A stretch of 64,000 nucleotides of DNA from Rhodospirillales bacterium. GTDB taxonomy: Bacteria > Pseudomonadota > Alphaproteobacteria > Rhodospirillales > Defluviicoccaceae. Both the position numbers and the translations under genes were made by a program. The first letter of the stretch is position 1. Each line of letters begins with the position of its first letter. The stretch lies in assembly GCA_016710335.1 (NCBI GenBank), contig JADJXQ010000026.1:12630-76629 (forward strand). The letters run 5' to 3'. This document shows, piece by piece, positions 1 to 8,451 of the stretch. The notes beneath the pieces were generated by a model that did no database searches, was not told the DNA's origin, and worked only from the letters and a program-made list of their open reading frames with translations.

Positions 1-645
1 CCGACGCAGGTCGCCGGTTTCAACCAGTTCTATGACGACCTGGACGGCAGCGAGTCGCGCCGCTACGGGGTCGGGCTCGATGTTCGTCTGCTCGATGATC
101 TGTACGCCGGCGCGGAAGCGTCCCGGCGGACCATCGACATCCCCATTCTCACCCCCGCCGGTTTCCCGACGATCCAGGAAACGTGGGAGGAAGACCTCTA
201 CGCCGGGTACGTCTATTGGACACCCGGCGACCGCTGGGCGGTGCGCGCCGCTGTCGAGGCCGAGACATTCGAAAGGCCGGAAACGACGTTCCTCGGGTTC
301 TCGTTCCCGTTCCCCGGCAGCGTCGAGACGGTCATGGTTCCGGTGTCGGTCAACTATTTTCATCCGAGCGGGTGGTTTGCGGGCGCCAAAGGCACGTTCG
401 TCGACCAGACGGTCGACATCTCCAGTTTCTCCGCCTATCCGGAAGACAGCGACTCGTTCTTCCTGGTCGACGCCGTCATCGGCTACCGTCTGCCGAAGCG
501 GCTCGGCATCGTCAGCGTCGAGGGACGCAATCTTCTCAATCAGCAGTTCCGGTTTCAGGACGACAGCTTCCGGTCGTCCACCCGGATCGGCCCGATGTTC
601 GTGCCCGAAACCACGGTGCAAGCCCGACTGACATTGAATTTCTGA
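1..645 (+). CDS. Outer-membrane beta-barrel protein, C-terminal part (TonB-dependent receptor-like)
   Basis: This gene enters from the left edge, so its start and N-terminal domains are not visible. The reading frame is open from base 1 to the TGA at 643-645. The roughly 214 visible residues alternate polar and aromatic residues in short strands typical of transmembrane beta-barrels. A GRNLLNQQFRFQD stretch sits near the end, and the protein finishes in LTLNF, the terminal aromatic residue used by the BAM complex. The GRNLLN signature is common in the last strands of TonB-dependent receptors. The cargo cannot be inferred, and another large barrel protein is possible. No plug domain or TonB box lies inside the window. 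Confidence 0.6.
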   Translation, partial: PTQVAGFNQFYDDLDGSESRRYGVGLDVRLLDDLYAGAEASRRTIDIPILTPAGFPTIQETWEEDLYAGYVYWTPGDRWAVRAAVEAETFERPETTFLGFSFPFPGSVETVMVPVSVNYFHPSGWFAGAKGTFVDQTVDISSFSAYPEDSDSFFLVDAVIGYRLPKRLGIVSVEGRNLLNQQFRFQDDSFRSSTRIGPMFVPETTVQARLTLNF

Positions 646-746
646 CTGTGCGCTCTTGAACTGGACACTGCGCGGCGCTCGCGGCCGTGGCCGTGCCGCC
701 CGGATCGTCGGGCGAACCTTGAACCTGGTGAACGAGGAGGTCATCG

Positions 747-1118
747 ATGGCAAAGAAACCCGGAATGTCCGACGTTCGTTGGAGAAACGTCTTCGACAAC
801 GAAGCCCACGCAGCGCGATCCCTGAAGCCCGGAGACAAGCGGGTGGAAGTGCCCCCCGAGGACGCGCCCAAGACCCTGGAAGAGCACCTGGCGGATATGC
901 AGGCGGACTACATCGTCGCGTTTTCCGAAACGACGGGGAAAATGATGTCATTTTGCCCCTCCGATACGAAGAAGGTCTACGCGATCAGCGACCCCGCGGA
1001 CCTCGGAGTCAACGCCTTCGAGATCCGGTGCGTCGAGGCCCCGGTGTCGGTTCTGTTCAAGGGACCGGACGGCTGTCGTCTGGTCTGCTCGGGCAATCGA
1101 TGCCGGATCGTCTGCTGA
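747..1118 (+). CDS. Hypothetical protein with cysteine-rich C-terminus
   Basis: An open frame of 123 codons with a good ribosome-binding site (GAGGAGG, about 7 bases before the ATG). The protein has no signal peptide or membrane segment. It ends in a cysteine-rich tail with four Cys in the last 16 residues (pattern C-x4-C-x4-C-x3-C), which could bind a metal. A middle segment rich in Glu and Asp (about residues 30-50) is probably helical. I do not recognise the family. It stands alone, about 100 bases after the barrel gene, and a strong hairpin follows its stop codon. The start codon and coding status look sound; the function is unknown. Confidence 0.55.
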   Translation: MAKKPGMSDVRWRNVFDNEAHAARSLKPGDKRVEVPPEDAPKTLEEHLADMQADYIVAFSETTGKMMSFCPSDTKKVYAISDPADLGVNAFEIRCVEAPVSVLFKGPDGCRLVCSGNRCRIVC

Positions 1119-1152
1119 GCGTACGTGAGGCGGGCGCCGCGACCCCACAGAC

Positions 1153-1180
1153 CGGGAACAACGCGCAGCGGTTGTTCCCG
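1153..1180 (+). terminator. Hairpin after the 747-1118 gene
   Basis: A perfect 10-bp stem (CGGGAACAAC / GTTGTTCCCG) with an 8-base loop begins 35 bases after the stop codon. No T-run follows, so it may act as a processing or stability element rather than a classical intrinsic terminator. The rest of the 305-base gap up to 1423 shows nothing recognisable. Confidence 0.5.
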
Positions 1181-1423
1181 TGTATCCGCGGTCGACTGGG
1201 AAGGGAAAGCGCCGCTTTTTCGCAGGTATGATGCGGATCTGTACCGCCGTGTCAGCCTTGTGTGAGTGATAACGCAGGGTTTGTGGCGAACTCCGCGCCC
1301 GAAACGTCACCCTCGTCTCCGGTCGGACCGGGGTCAGCGTCATGAACTGAAACGGACGGTAGTCGACGCGCCCGCCCAAGCCGCTGGTGCGCCGAGATGG
1401 CCGGTGACGGCAGGGAGGAAGAG

Positions 1424-2224
1424 ATGGCCGAAAACGAAGCGCCAGCCGGGCAAAGTGCGGCGCGTGGAAATGTGCTGCCCTACGCCGATCGGATCAACAC
1501 GGTCCGCAGCGACGAGCCGTTCAAGTGGCTGGCGGCCGGGTGGCGGGATTTCCGCCGGTCCGGCCTGGTCAGCCTCGCCTACGGCCTGATCTTCGTCGCC
1601 GCCGGCGTGGCCCTCACCATCGGCCTTTACGCCGCGGACTTCGCGTATCTCATCGCGCCGCTGATCGGCGGCTTTCTCCTGGTCGGCCCCGCTCTCACTG
1701 TCGGCTTCTACACCATCAGCCGCGATCTGGAGGCCGGCCGCAAGCCGAGCCTCGCCCGGGCGCTGACTGCCTGGCGCGCCAATCCGGTGCATCTGCTCGG
1801 GTTCGGCTTGGCGCAGGTGCTGTTCATGATCATATGGGTGCGCCTCGCGGTCATGATCTTCGCGCTGTCGTTTCCGTACCAGTCCATGGACCTGCAAAGC
1901 ATGGTCAACGCCGCCCTGTTCAGTGTCCAGGGCAACCTCTTCCTGATGATTGGCACCCTCGTCGGCAGCGTCATGGCGACCCTCGCCTTCACCTTCAGCG
2001 TGGTGTCGTTGCCGTTGATGCTCGATCGCAAGGCCGACATCGTGCAGGCGGTGGTGATCAGCGTCGTCGCGGTCATCACCAACATCCGGGTCATGGTGGT
2101 TTGGGCGGCGCTGATCGTGGTGTTCACCATCGCCGGATTGGCGACGTTCTACATCGGCCTGGCGGTCACCCTGCCTCTGATCGGGCACGCGAGCTGGCAC
2201 GCCTACCGCGCCTTGATACGCTGA
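1424..2224 (+). CDS. DUF2189 family integral membrane protein
   Basis: A predicted inner-membrane protein of 266 residues. A soluble N-terminus of about 45 residues, including a VRSDEPFKWLAAGWRDF segment, is followed by six or so hydrophobic segments; this layout matches the DUF2189 family. The role of that family is unknown, although members are sometimes labelled cytochrome-oxidase-like without biochemical proof. I chose the ATG at 1424 because GGGAGG lies 6 bases upstream of it. An in-frame ATG at 1397 would add nine polar residues and has no comparable site. The gene is monocistronic, and the next gene on this strand is 440 bases away. Confidence 0.75.
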   Translation: MAENEAPAGQSAARGNVLPYADRINTVRSDEPFKWLAAGWRDFRRSGLVSLAYGLIFVAAGVALTIGLYAADFAYLIAPLIGGFLLVGPALTVGFYTISRDLEAGRKPSLARALTAWRANPVHLLGFGLAQVLFMIIWVRLAVMIFALSFPYQSMDLQSMVNAALFSVQGNLFLMIGTLVGSVMATLAFTFSVVSLPLMLDRKADIVQAVVISVVAVITNIRVMVVWAALIVVFTIAGLATFYIGLAVTLPLIGHASWHAYRALIR

Positions 2225-2662
2225 AGCCCTCGTTCGAAGTGACCCCGCACTCCTGCGGGCATCGAGAGGCCTCGTCCACAGACCCTGTGGATAAGCCTGT
2301 CGATAAGGGTGCCGCTTTCATATCTATGTCTCGGTTCCGCCAAGCTTTTGGCCCGTGTGCCCGGATGTTGGGCGTTTGCTTAACCCCTTGATATCGCTGA
2401 TTTTTCGGCGGGTCCTGAAAAAGCAATGCTTCCCTTGCATGTCGATTTCCATTCAGAACCGCAGGCAGGAGCGGCAAACGCGGGGTTGTGAAAAACTCAT
2501 GCAGACGTCGACATCGAATACAGCCGGTATAAGAAGAACAACAACGCACTTTCACGCCCGTGCTCTTGCATCTCGGAATAGGCACTCAATTCAGGACCTG
2601 TTAACCCCCAACCGGGTATTCCTTGACTCCGTGTTTTTTGCACATGGCCAAGGATCATCGAA
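2225..2662 (+). other. 438-base intergenic stretch with two DnaA-box-like sites
   Basis: No gene is visible here. TGTGGATAA at 2286-2294 is the exact complement of the DnaA box TTATCCACA, and TGTCGATAA at 2298-2306 differs from it by one base. Two TTAACC half-sites (2380-2385 and 2601-2606) resemble CtrA half-sites, which would suit the Flp pilin gene downstream, but isolated half-sites are weak evidence. Confidence 0.4.
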
Positions 2663-2923
2663 GTGGCGCACACCTTCCTGTCGCGGTTGTCGAAGGGCAT
2701 TTCAGGCGCAAGTTCCATCGAGTACGCCGCGATCGTGGCGTTGATCGGTATCGCGTTGTCGTTCGCCTCGGTGCCGCTGAACAACGCCCTCATCGTCGCG
2801 TCCGATAGCTTGGACACGGGTTTGCAGATCGCTGGTGGTCAGCAGCCGCAGCGCGCCAGCGACGCCGACCAACGCGGGCCGGCCCCCGCCAGGCGTGCGC
2901 GCGCGGCTGATCGTCGACAATAG
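2663..2923 (+). CDS. Flp/Fap-type pilin subunit
   Basis: A small protein of 86 residues with the Flp pilin layout: a short basic leader, Gly-Ala-Ser-Ser-Ile-Glu-Tyr around residues 15-21, and then one hydrophobic helix of about 20 residues. The Glu at +5 followed by Tyr is the hallmark of the Flp family, whose leader is cut by a TadV-type prepilin peptidase before assembly into tight-adherence pili. The start is a GTG. The C-terminal tail of about 35 residues is Arg/Ala/Pro-rich and longer than in typical Flp pilins, so the true end or frame of the tail is less certain. No tad export genes or peptidase lie in this window, so this is an orphan pilin locus. Confidence 0.65.
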   Translation: MAHTFLSRLSKGISGASSIEYAAIVALIGIALSFASVPLNNALIVASDSLDTGLQIAGGQQPQRASDADQRGPAPARRARAADRRQ

Positions 2924-2930
2924 GCGCGGG

Positions 2931-2946
2931 TGTGATGTGCGTCACA
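2931..2946 (+). promoter_or_regulatory. CRP-type palindrome
   Basis: TGTGA-TGTGCG-TCACA matches the CRP consensus TGTGA-N6-TCACA exactly. It lies just after the Flp pilin stop codon and about 300 bases before the PilZ gene, so which gene it would control, if any, is unclear. Confidence 0.4.
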
Positions 2947-2980
2947 TCCTATGCGAGCAAAATCTGCCATAACACTTCCT

Positions 2981-3081
2981 GTCAGGGGCTCTCCCCCCCC
3001 CCACTCCTGACATCCCCGCGAGGGGACGCCGGGCCGCTACGGCGGCCCGGCACCCCGCGACGGTGCCGGGTGACCCGGCAC
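2981..3081. repeat. Poly-C tract and two very stable GC hairpins
   Basis: A run of ten C bases (2993-3002) is flanked by GTCAGG and CCTGAC, which can pair. Next comes a perfect 10-bp stem, GCCGGGCCGC at 3028-3037 with GCGGCCCGGC at 3042-3051, closed by the loop TACG. In RNA this is a C(UACG)G tetraloop of the very stable UNCG class. A second hairpin follows: GTGCCGGG (3063-3070) with CCCGGCAC (3074-3081). The block fills much of the 320-base gap between the pilin and PilZ genes and resembles REP-type intergenic elements. Confidence 0.55.
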
Positions 3082-3243
3082 TCCTCTCCGCCTTCCCGCG
3101 CGCCGTTTACCAAGCCTTCAGCGTTGCTCTGTAAAGTCCCTTCGTGTCGTGCAACGGGAGGGCGTGGATCCCACTTCCTTCGGCACGCACAGCCAACGAA
3201 GGCCTTCTCCACAGTGTCGAGCGGTAGCGGCAGGATCGAAACA

Positions 3244-3753
3244 ATGGTTACTAGTCAACAGCTTATCGAAGTGAGCTTACAAGGGCTGATGAGGCAGCAG
3301 AGTGCCGCGGTGCAGCCTGGGGTCGACGGAACGGCCGTACGGTGTATGAGCGAGGAGCAGCGTCGGCATCCGCGCATGACCACACCCGAGATGGAAGTGG
3401 TCCTAGACGGCAAGCCGCACCTGACACTGAACTGGAGCATGGGCGGCATGGTGCTCGAAGGCTATGCCGGCCGCCGCGCCACCGGCGCGTTGCTGACCAT
3501 CGAGCACATACGCGCGCTCGGCGGCGAGATGACGCCCGTCCGCGTGCACGGGCGCGTGTTGCGCAACGACGTCCACAACAAGCGCCTCGTCATCAGCCTG
3601 TTGCACATGGACAGCGCAGGCCACGATCTGCTGATGAGCTTCATGGAAGAGCGCGTTCGACGGCTGCGCAAGCTCCGCTCCGCCGACGCCGATTCCTCGT
3701 TCGCGAGGCCTCGCATCGTCGCCGGCGCGGCAAGCTCCGGCGTGGCAAGGTGA
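3244..3753 (+). CDS. PilZ domain protein (cyclic-di-GMP binding)
   Basis: A protein of 169 residues with a single PilZ domain at about residues 38-145. Both ligand motifs are visible: an RRxxR-type stretch (QRRHPR, about residues 40-45) and NWSMGG (about 63-68), corresponding to [D/N]xSxxG. In this family the two motifs wrap around cyclic-di-GMP and transmit its level to motility, adhesion or polysaccharide functions. A basic Arg-rich tail follows. The ATG at 3244 gives a sensible N-terminus; an internal ATG at 3346 just before the PilZ motif is an alternative. The neighbouring pilin gene makes a role in surface attachment plausible, but that is inference. Confidence 0.8.
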   Translation: MVTSQQLIEVSLQGLMRQQSAAVQPGVDGTAVRCMSEEQRRHPRMTTPEMEVVLDGKPHLTLNWSMGGMVLEGYAGRRATGALLTIEHIRALGGEMTPVRVHGRVLRNDVHNKRLVISLLHMDSAGHDLLMSFMEERVRRLRKLRSADADSSFARPRIVAGAASSGVAR

Positions 3754-3759
3754 GGCCTC

Positions 3760-4956
3760 TCAGCCGACGGCGTTCAATCTCTCGAAGCCCGCGGAGAGAT
3801 CGGCGATGAGGTCGGCTGGATCCTCCAACCCGCAGTGCAGACGGAGGCAAGGGCCTCGGCCGGTCGAGCGTGTTGCGGTGCGCGCCGTCGACAGGTCGAA
3901 CGGGATGATCAGGCTCTCGTAGCCGCCCCAGCTGTACCCCATGGCGAACAGCTCCATATGGTCGAGCATGGCGGCTACGGCATCGGCGCCGCAAGGGCGG
4001 AGCTCGATCGACAGCAGCCCGTTGGCGCCGGAGAAATCCCGCTTCCAGATGTCATGGCCGGGCGTGTCGGTCCGCGCCGGGTGCAGGACCCGCGCCACCT
4101 CCGGCCGATCGGCCAGCCAGTCCGCGACGGCGAGCGCCGTCTCCGCATGGCGGCGGAGGCGCACCGCGACGGTGCGGAGGCCCCGCAGCGCCAGATAGCA
4201 GTCGTCCGGTCCTGCCGCCGTCCCCAGCAGCGACGTCATCCGCTTGACCCTCGGGAACATCGCGTCCGTCGTCGTGATGACGCCCAGCATCGCATCCGAG
4301 TGGCCGACGATATACTTGGTGGCGGCCTGGACCGACACGTCCACCCCGTGCGCGAACGGCTTGAAGGTCACGCCGGCGCTCCAGGTGTTGTCCAGAATCG
4401 CAACGACTCCTCGGGCATGCGCCGCCTCCGTCGCCGCTGCAACGTCCTGCACCTCATAGGTCAGCGAGCCGGGCGACTCCATGTACAGCACCCGGGTCTC
4501 GGGCCGGAACAGCGGCCCGATGTCGGCGCACGGATCGAAATAGGTGACCGCAATCCCGTACTTGGCCAACACCGTGTCGCAGAAGCGGCGGGTCGGGAAG
4601 TAGACGGTGTCCGCGACCAGCACATGATCGCCGCGACCGAGAAAGGCGAGCAGGGCGGTGGTGACGGCAGAGAGTCCCGAGGGCATGGCGATGCTGCGCG
4701 CGCCGCCCTCGAGCGCCGCGACCGCCTCTTCCAGAGCGAACGTCGTCGGCGTTCCGCGGCGGCCGTAGCGGGTGCCGTCATAGGGGGTGGCGTCGGCGTG
4801 CCGGAGCGCCGCCACGGTTGGGTAGACGATGGTAGAGGCGTGGTAGACGGGGGGATTGACGATGCCGTGATTGGCGAACGGGTTCCGCCCGACCGCCGTC
4901 AGGAGGGTGTCGATCGATACATCCGTATCCGCATCATCGCTCGACCGGCGTGTCAT
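3760..4956 (-). CDS. metC: Cystathionine beta-lyase-type PLP enzyme
   Basis: A 398-residue enzyme of the Cys/Met-metabolism PLP family (fold type I). It shows the substrate and cofactor motif YGRRGTPT (about 64-71), the SGLSA phosphate loop near 93-97, the Asp of AILDNTW (about 187-193), and the PLP lysine K214 in QAATKYIVGHSD. These fit cystathionine beta-lyase, which splits cystathionine to homocysteine, ammonia and pyruvate; gamma-lyase or a related C-S lyase remains possible. The ATG at 4956 overlaps the end of the sulfurtransferase gene by 23 bases, so the genes are translationally coupled. Upstream sseA and cysK complete a sulfur amino-acid operon. Confidence 0.85.
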   Translation of the reverse strand: MTRRSSDDADTDVSIDTLLTAVGRNPFANHGIVNPPVYHASTIVYPTVAALRHADATPYDGTRYGRRGTPTTFALEEAVAALEGGARSIAMPSGLSAVTTALLAFLGRGDHVLVADTVYFPTRRFCDTVLAKYGIAVTYFDPCADIGPLFRPETRVLYMESPGSLTYEVQDVAAATEAAHARGVVAILDNTWSAGVTFKPFAHGVDVSVQAATKYIVGHSDAMLGVITTTDAMFPRVKRMTSLLGTAAGPDDCYLALRGLRTVAVRLRRHAETALAVADWLADRPEVARVLHPARTDTPGHDIWKRDFSGANGLLSIELRPCGADAVAAMLDHMELFAMGYSWGGYESLIIPFDLSTARTATRSTGRGPCLRLHCGLEDPADLIADLSAGFERLNAVG

Positions 4957-5845
4957 CGCGATTGCCCCATTCCGCCCATGAACCGTCGTAGACCGCGGCG
5001 TTGCGGTTGCCAAGAAGATAGGCAGCCAGCGCCGTGGTGCAGGCGGTGACGCCGGAACCGCAGGTGCCCACCAACGGTTGCCGCCAGTCGACCCCTGCCC
5101 GCCGGAACACGTCGGCAAGTTCCACCGCAGGCCGCCATACCCCGTGCCGCTCGGCGTCGACGAAGCTGGCGAACGGGATGTTGACGCTGCCGGGAATGTG
5201 GCCGCACTGGCGCGCCGGCCGCGGCTCCGGGTCTACGCCGCGGAATCGCCCGGCCGGGCGGTTGTCCACGATCTGCTCCTGCGCGTCCCTGCGTCGGCCC
5301 TCCACAGTGGCCAACATGTCATCGATGCTGCGGACCAGTTCCGGACGGAAGCCGGCTTCGTAGCGGGCGCGGCGCGGCACCGCCGGCTGGTCGCTGACCG
5401 GGCGGTTGCTGCTCAGGGGCCGGCCCTCGGCCTGCCATTTGGGAAGGCCGCCGTCGAGGACGCCGACGGCGCGGTGCCCAAACACCCGGAATGTCCACCA
5501 CACCCGGGGCGCCGCCATCGACCCCGGCGCATCGTAAGCGATCACCATGGTTTCGTTGCCGATGCCGAGGCCGGCCGCGATGGACGCGAAGCGCTCCGCC
5601 GGCGGCAGCATGTGGGGCAGGGGCGAGGTCTCGTCGCGGATGCCGTCGACGTCGAAGAACGCCGCGCCGGGGATGTGGCAGCGCCGGAACTCTTCCCGGG
5701 GTTCACGGCCGGCGCCCGGCACGTGGAAGCTCCCGTCCAGCACCCGCACGCGCGGATCATCGAGATGCGCGGCGAGCCACTCGGTGCTCACCAGCGGGCC
5801 GGGCAGGCCAGCGCTCGCTGGAGCGGACGTGCGCGAGTCGGTCAT
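4934..5845 (-). CDS. sseA: 3-mercaptopyruvate sulfurtransferase
   Basis: 303 residues with two tandem rhodanese domains: an inactive N-terminal one (about 18-150) and a catalytic one (about 165-295). The active-site loop reads CGSGVTAC at about 262-269. The CGSGVTA sequence is typical of mercaptopyruvate sulfurtransferases, whereas thiosulfate-specific rhodaneses usually have CRKGVTA. The enzyme moves sulfur from 3-mercaptopyruvate to thiol acceptors or cyanide in the cytoplasm. Its ATG directly abuts the TAG of the upstream cysteine synthase, and its end overlaps the metC-type gene, so the three genes form one tight operon for cysteine and sulfur turnover. Confidence 0.88.
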   Translation of the reverse strand: MTDSRTSAPASAGLPGPLVSTEWLAAHLDDPRVRVLDGSFHVPGAGREPREEFRRCHIPGAAFFDVDGIRDETSPLPHMLPPAERFASIAAGLGIGNETMVIAYDAPGSMAAPRVWWTFRVFGHRAVGVLDGGLPKWQAEGRPLSSNRPVSDQPAVPRRARYEAGFRPELVRSIDDMLATVEGRRRDAQEQIVDNRPAGRFRGVDPEPRPARQCGHIPGSVNIPFASFVDAERHGVWRPAVELADVFRRAGVDWRQPLVGTCGSGVTACTTALAAYLLGNRNAAVYDGSWAEWGNRDDTPVER

Positions 5846-6865
5846 CTACGCAAGCCAATCGGGGACAGGCAGGCCCTTGGAGCGAAGGAAGGCCGGATTG
5901 AACATCCTGCTCTGGTAGCGGGTGCCGAAGTCGCAGAGGACGGTGACGATGGTGTGTCCCGGGCCCAGGTCGTAAGCGAGGCGGATGGCCCCGGCGACGT
6001 TGACCCCGCTCGACGGGCCGAGGCACAGCCCTTCGTGCTTCAGCAGGTCGAACGCGACGGACAGCGATTCCGCGTCGGGAATGCGGTAGGCGCGGTCCAC
6101 CTTGGCGCCCTCCAGATTGGCGGTGATCCGGCCCTGGCCGATGCCCTCGGTGATCGATTCCCCCTCCGCCTTCAGCTCCCCGTGTGTGTAGTAGTGATAG
6201 AGGGCCGCGCCCGGCGGATCGGCGAGGCCGATGACGACGTTCGGGTTGCGCTCCTTGAGAGCGATGCCGACCCCCGCCAAGGTTCCGCCGGTGCCGACAG
6301 CGCAGATGAAGGCGTCGACCCTGCCATCGGTCTGCCGCCAGATCTCCGGCCCGGTGGTCTCGATGTGCCCCTGGCGGTTGGCGACGTTGTCGAACTGATT
6401 GGCCCAGATGGCGCCGTGCGGCTCCCTCGTCGCCAGCTCTTCTGCGAGGCGCCCGGACACCTTGACGTAATTGTTGGCATCCCGGTACGGCACCGCCGGC
6501 ACCTCGCGAACCTCGGCGCCGCAGAGCCGCAGCATGTCTTTCTTTTCCTGGCTCTGGGTTTCGGGGATGACGATCACCGTCCGGTAGCCGCGGGCGTTGG
6601 CGACCAGCGCCAGGCCGATGCCGGTGTTGCCGGCCGTCCCTTCGACGATGACCCGTCCTGGCTTCAGGAGCCCGCGGGCTTCGGCGTCGCGAACGATGAA
6701 CAATGCCGCCCGGTCCTTGACCGAACCGCCCGGGTTCAGGAACTCTGCCTTGCCGAGGATATCGCAGCCGGTCTCCGCCGAAGCGCGGCGCAGACGAATC
6801 AACGGCGTGTTCCCGATGCTGTCTACGAAACCGTTGCGGACGTCCATGCGTATGATCCGATCCAC
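5846..6865 (-). CDS. cysK: Cysteine synthase (O-acetylserine sulfhydrylase family)
   Basis: A 339-residue PLP enzyme of fold type II. The cofactor lysine is K50 in NPGGSVKDR, the Asn loop reads EGTAGNTG (about 75-82), and the phosphate-binding SSGVN stretch lies near the C-terminus. It joins sulfide to O-acetylserine to make cysteine. The EGTAGNTG loop, instead of EPTSGNTG, marks a subgroup that some pipelines call cysteine synthase A and others cystathionine beta-synthase-like, so the exact donor is not certain. The frame opens at an ATG at 6865; an in-frame ATG seven codons later (6847) could also serve. It is the first gene of the sulfur operon. Confidence 0.85.
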   Translation of the reverse strand: MDRIIRMDVRNGFVDSIGNTPLIRLRRASAETGCDILGKAEFLNPGGSVKDRAALFIVRDAEARGLLKPGRVIVEGTAGNTGIGLALVANARGYRTVIVIPETQSQEKKDMLRLCGAEVREVPAVPYRDANNYVKVSGRLAEELATREPHGAIWANQFDNVANRQGHIETTGPEIWRQTDGRVDAFICAVGTGGTLAGVGIALKERNPNVVIGLADPPGAALYHYYTHGELKAEGESITEGIGQGRITANLEGAKVDRAYRIPDAESLSVAFDLLKHEGLCLGPSSGVNVAGAIRLAYDLGPGHTIVTVLCDFGTRYQSRMFNPAFLRSKGLPVPDWLA

Positions 6866-7118
6866 TCGATCTTTGCTGCGGTAGTTCGATTAGGCCGACG
6901 GATCGGGCTCATCCGTCGCCACCGAGCCACGTGCGGCTGGACTGTAACCAGCGCCGCGGGTGCAATCAAGTTGCAGTCCCGGCCTCGGCGCATGGCCCGA
7001 GCGGCTGCATCCATGGGCAGTACAACATATCAGGCGTGCTCGTAACGATGGACAAGATCGTGCCAAGGGATTATCCACCTGACGCGATCCCCGCGCCAAC
7101 CATGGAGCACGCTGCGGA

Positions 7119-8321
7119 ATGTCCACCTTCGGGTTCAGAAAGAAGACATTGGTGATTGCCGGCACGCTGATGCTGGTGATCGGATTTGCCAGCCTCGCCA
7201 TTGCCTATCAATTCCGCAGCGATTTGCGGCGGGAATACAACAGGCTGATCGTCTACAGGCCGATGTCCCCCGACAAGCTGGGGGACGGCGGTCCGGCGTC
7301 GCAGATGATCCTGTTTCACACCGGCGGCATCACCCAGGACGAGCAGGGCAACGTCTACATCACGGACCGCGGCGCGACTGCGTCTACCCGGCCGTTCCAG
7401 GGCTCGATCCTCTGGAAGATCGATCCGCAAGGCATTGCTCACGCGATCGCGGGCAGTGGTCATCAGGGAAAAGCCGCCGGCGGGGGCCGCGCGCTCGAGA
7501 CGGACATCACGTCGGGCGAAGGACTGGCCCTCGATGCGGAGGGCCGGCCGGTGTTTCCCGATCATCGCAGCGACGTCGTGTTGCGCGTCGAGCCGACGGG
7601 CCACTTGAGCCGCATCGCCGGCACCGGCGAGAAGGGCTACGCGGGTGACGGCGGCCCCGCCGTCGACGCCAAGTTCGATCGCCCCTATGACGTTGCATAC
7701 GATTCGAAGGGCAACCTCTACGTGGTCGACGAGGGCAACCACGTCATCCGCCGCATCGACGCCGACGGCATCGTGACCACCGTCGCCGGCAATGGCACGG
7801 CCGGCTACAGCGGCGATGGCGGTCCCGCGACGCAGGCCCAATTGAACGAGCCCTACAACATCGCTTTCGACGCCCAGGACCGCATGGTGATCGGCGACAG
7901 CGCCAACAATGTCATCCGCCGGATCGACGAGAACGGCATCATCACGACCATCGCCGGCACGGGGCAACAGGGCTACTCCGGCGACGGAGGCCCCGCGACC
8001 GAGGCGACGCTGAACCTGCCGCAGGCGGTGAGGTTCGCTGCCGACGGGCGTCTTCTGGTGGCCGACGAGCACAACCACGCCATCCGCGCCATCGACGCCG
8101 ACGGCACCATCACGACCCTGATCGGGAACGGCACAGCCGGCCGCACAACGGAAGGCACGGCGGCGAAGGAGGCCCAACTGAACGATCCCGAGGGCATGAT
8201 CCTCCGCCCGGATGGCTCCATGCTGATCCTCGACGCCCGCAATTTCCGGGTGCTGGCCGTCGATCCCGCGGGCACGGTGCACACCTTCGCCGGCCGCGGA
8301 TCCGCCCCCAACCACCCCTAG
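7119..8321 (+). CDS. Membrane-anchored NHL-repeat beta-propeller protein
   Basis: 400 residues. An uncleaved-looking N-terminal hydrophobic helix (about 9-31) is followed by a periplasmic domain of repeated NHL units. Each unit carries a G(Y/K)xGDGGPAT-type turn and an (N/D)xxIRRID strand, recurring about every 55 residues between 155 and 395. NHL repeats fold into a six-bladed propeller used for protein or ligand binding, as in teneurin-like and peptidyl-glycine lyase proteins. No catalytic domain is attached. The ATG at 7119 lies in a 250-base gap shared with the divergent cysK operon. The function is unknown; a secreted scaffold or sensor is the safest reading. Confidence 0.75.
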   Translation: MSTFGFRKKTLVIAGTLMLVIGFASLAIAYQFRSDLRREYNRLIVYRPMSPDKLGDGGPASQMILFHTGGITQDEQGNVYITDRGATASTRPFQGSILWKIDPQGIAHAIAGSGHQGKAAGGGRALETDITSGEGLALDAEGRPVFPDHRSDVVLRVEPTGHLSRIAGTGEKGYAGDGGPAVDAKFDRPYDVAYDSKGNLYVVDEGNHVIRRIDADGIVTTVAGNGTAGYSGDGGPATQAQLNEPYNIAFDAQDRMVIGDSANNVIRRIDENGIITTIAGTGQQGYSGDGGPATEATLNLPQAVRFAADGRLLVADEHNHAIRAIDADGTITTLIGNGTAGRTTEGTAAKEAQLNDPEGMILRPDGSMLILDARNFRVLAVDPAGTVHTFAGRGSAPNHP

Positions 8322-8328
8322 CACCACC

Positions 8329-8433
8329 AGTGCACGGACCCATTCGAGAGACTCAGTCGAATCGGTCTAGAGCGCACGAGAGTCGAGAGGTTACGTGCAG
8401 CAATGGTGCATTCTTTTAATGCGCCGCTGCACG
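8329..8433. repeat. Dispersed structured repeat, copy 1
   Basis: This 105-base element is closely related to 29909-30004. Both start with AGTGCAC and end with CCGCTGCAC, so their tips are inverted (GTGCA / TGCAC). Inside are two hairpins. Here the first pairs 8337-8347 with 8357-8367 and the second pairs GGTGCATT with AATGCGCC. Where the two copies differ, several changes keep the pairing. The core GTGCAGCAATGGTGCATTCT is identical in both. No protein is encoded; a MITE/REP-like element is the best description. Confidence 0.75.
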
Positions 8434-8451
8434 AGCGGGGCGGCAGCCGCG

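Noticed and set aside
2286..2306. Chromosome or plasmid origin
   Set aside because: Only two DnaA-like boxes, no AT-rich unwinding region, no dnaA/parAB/hemE neighbours.
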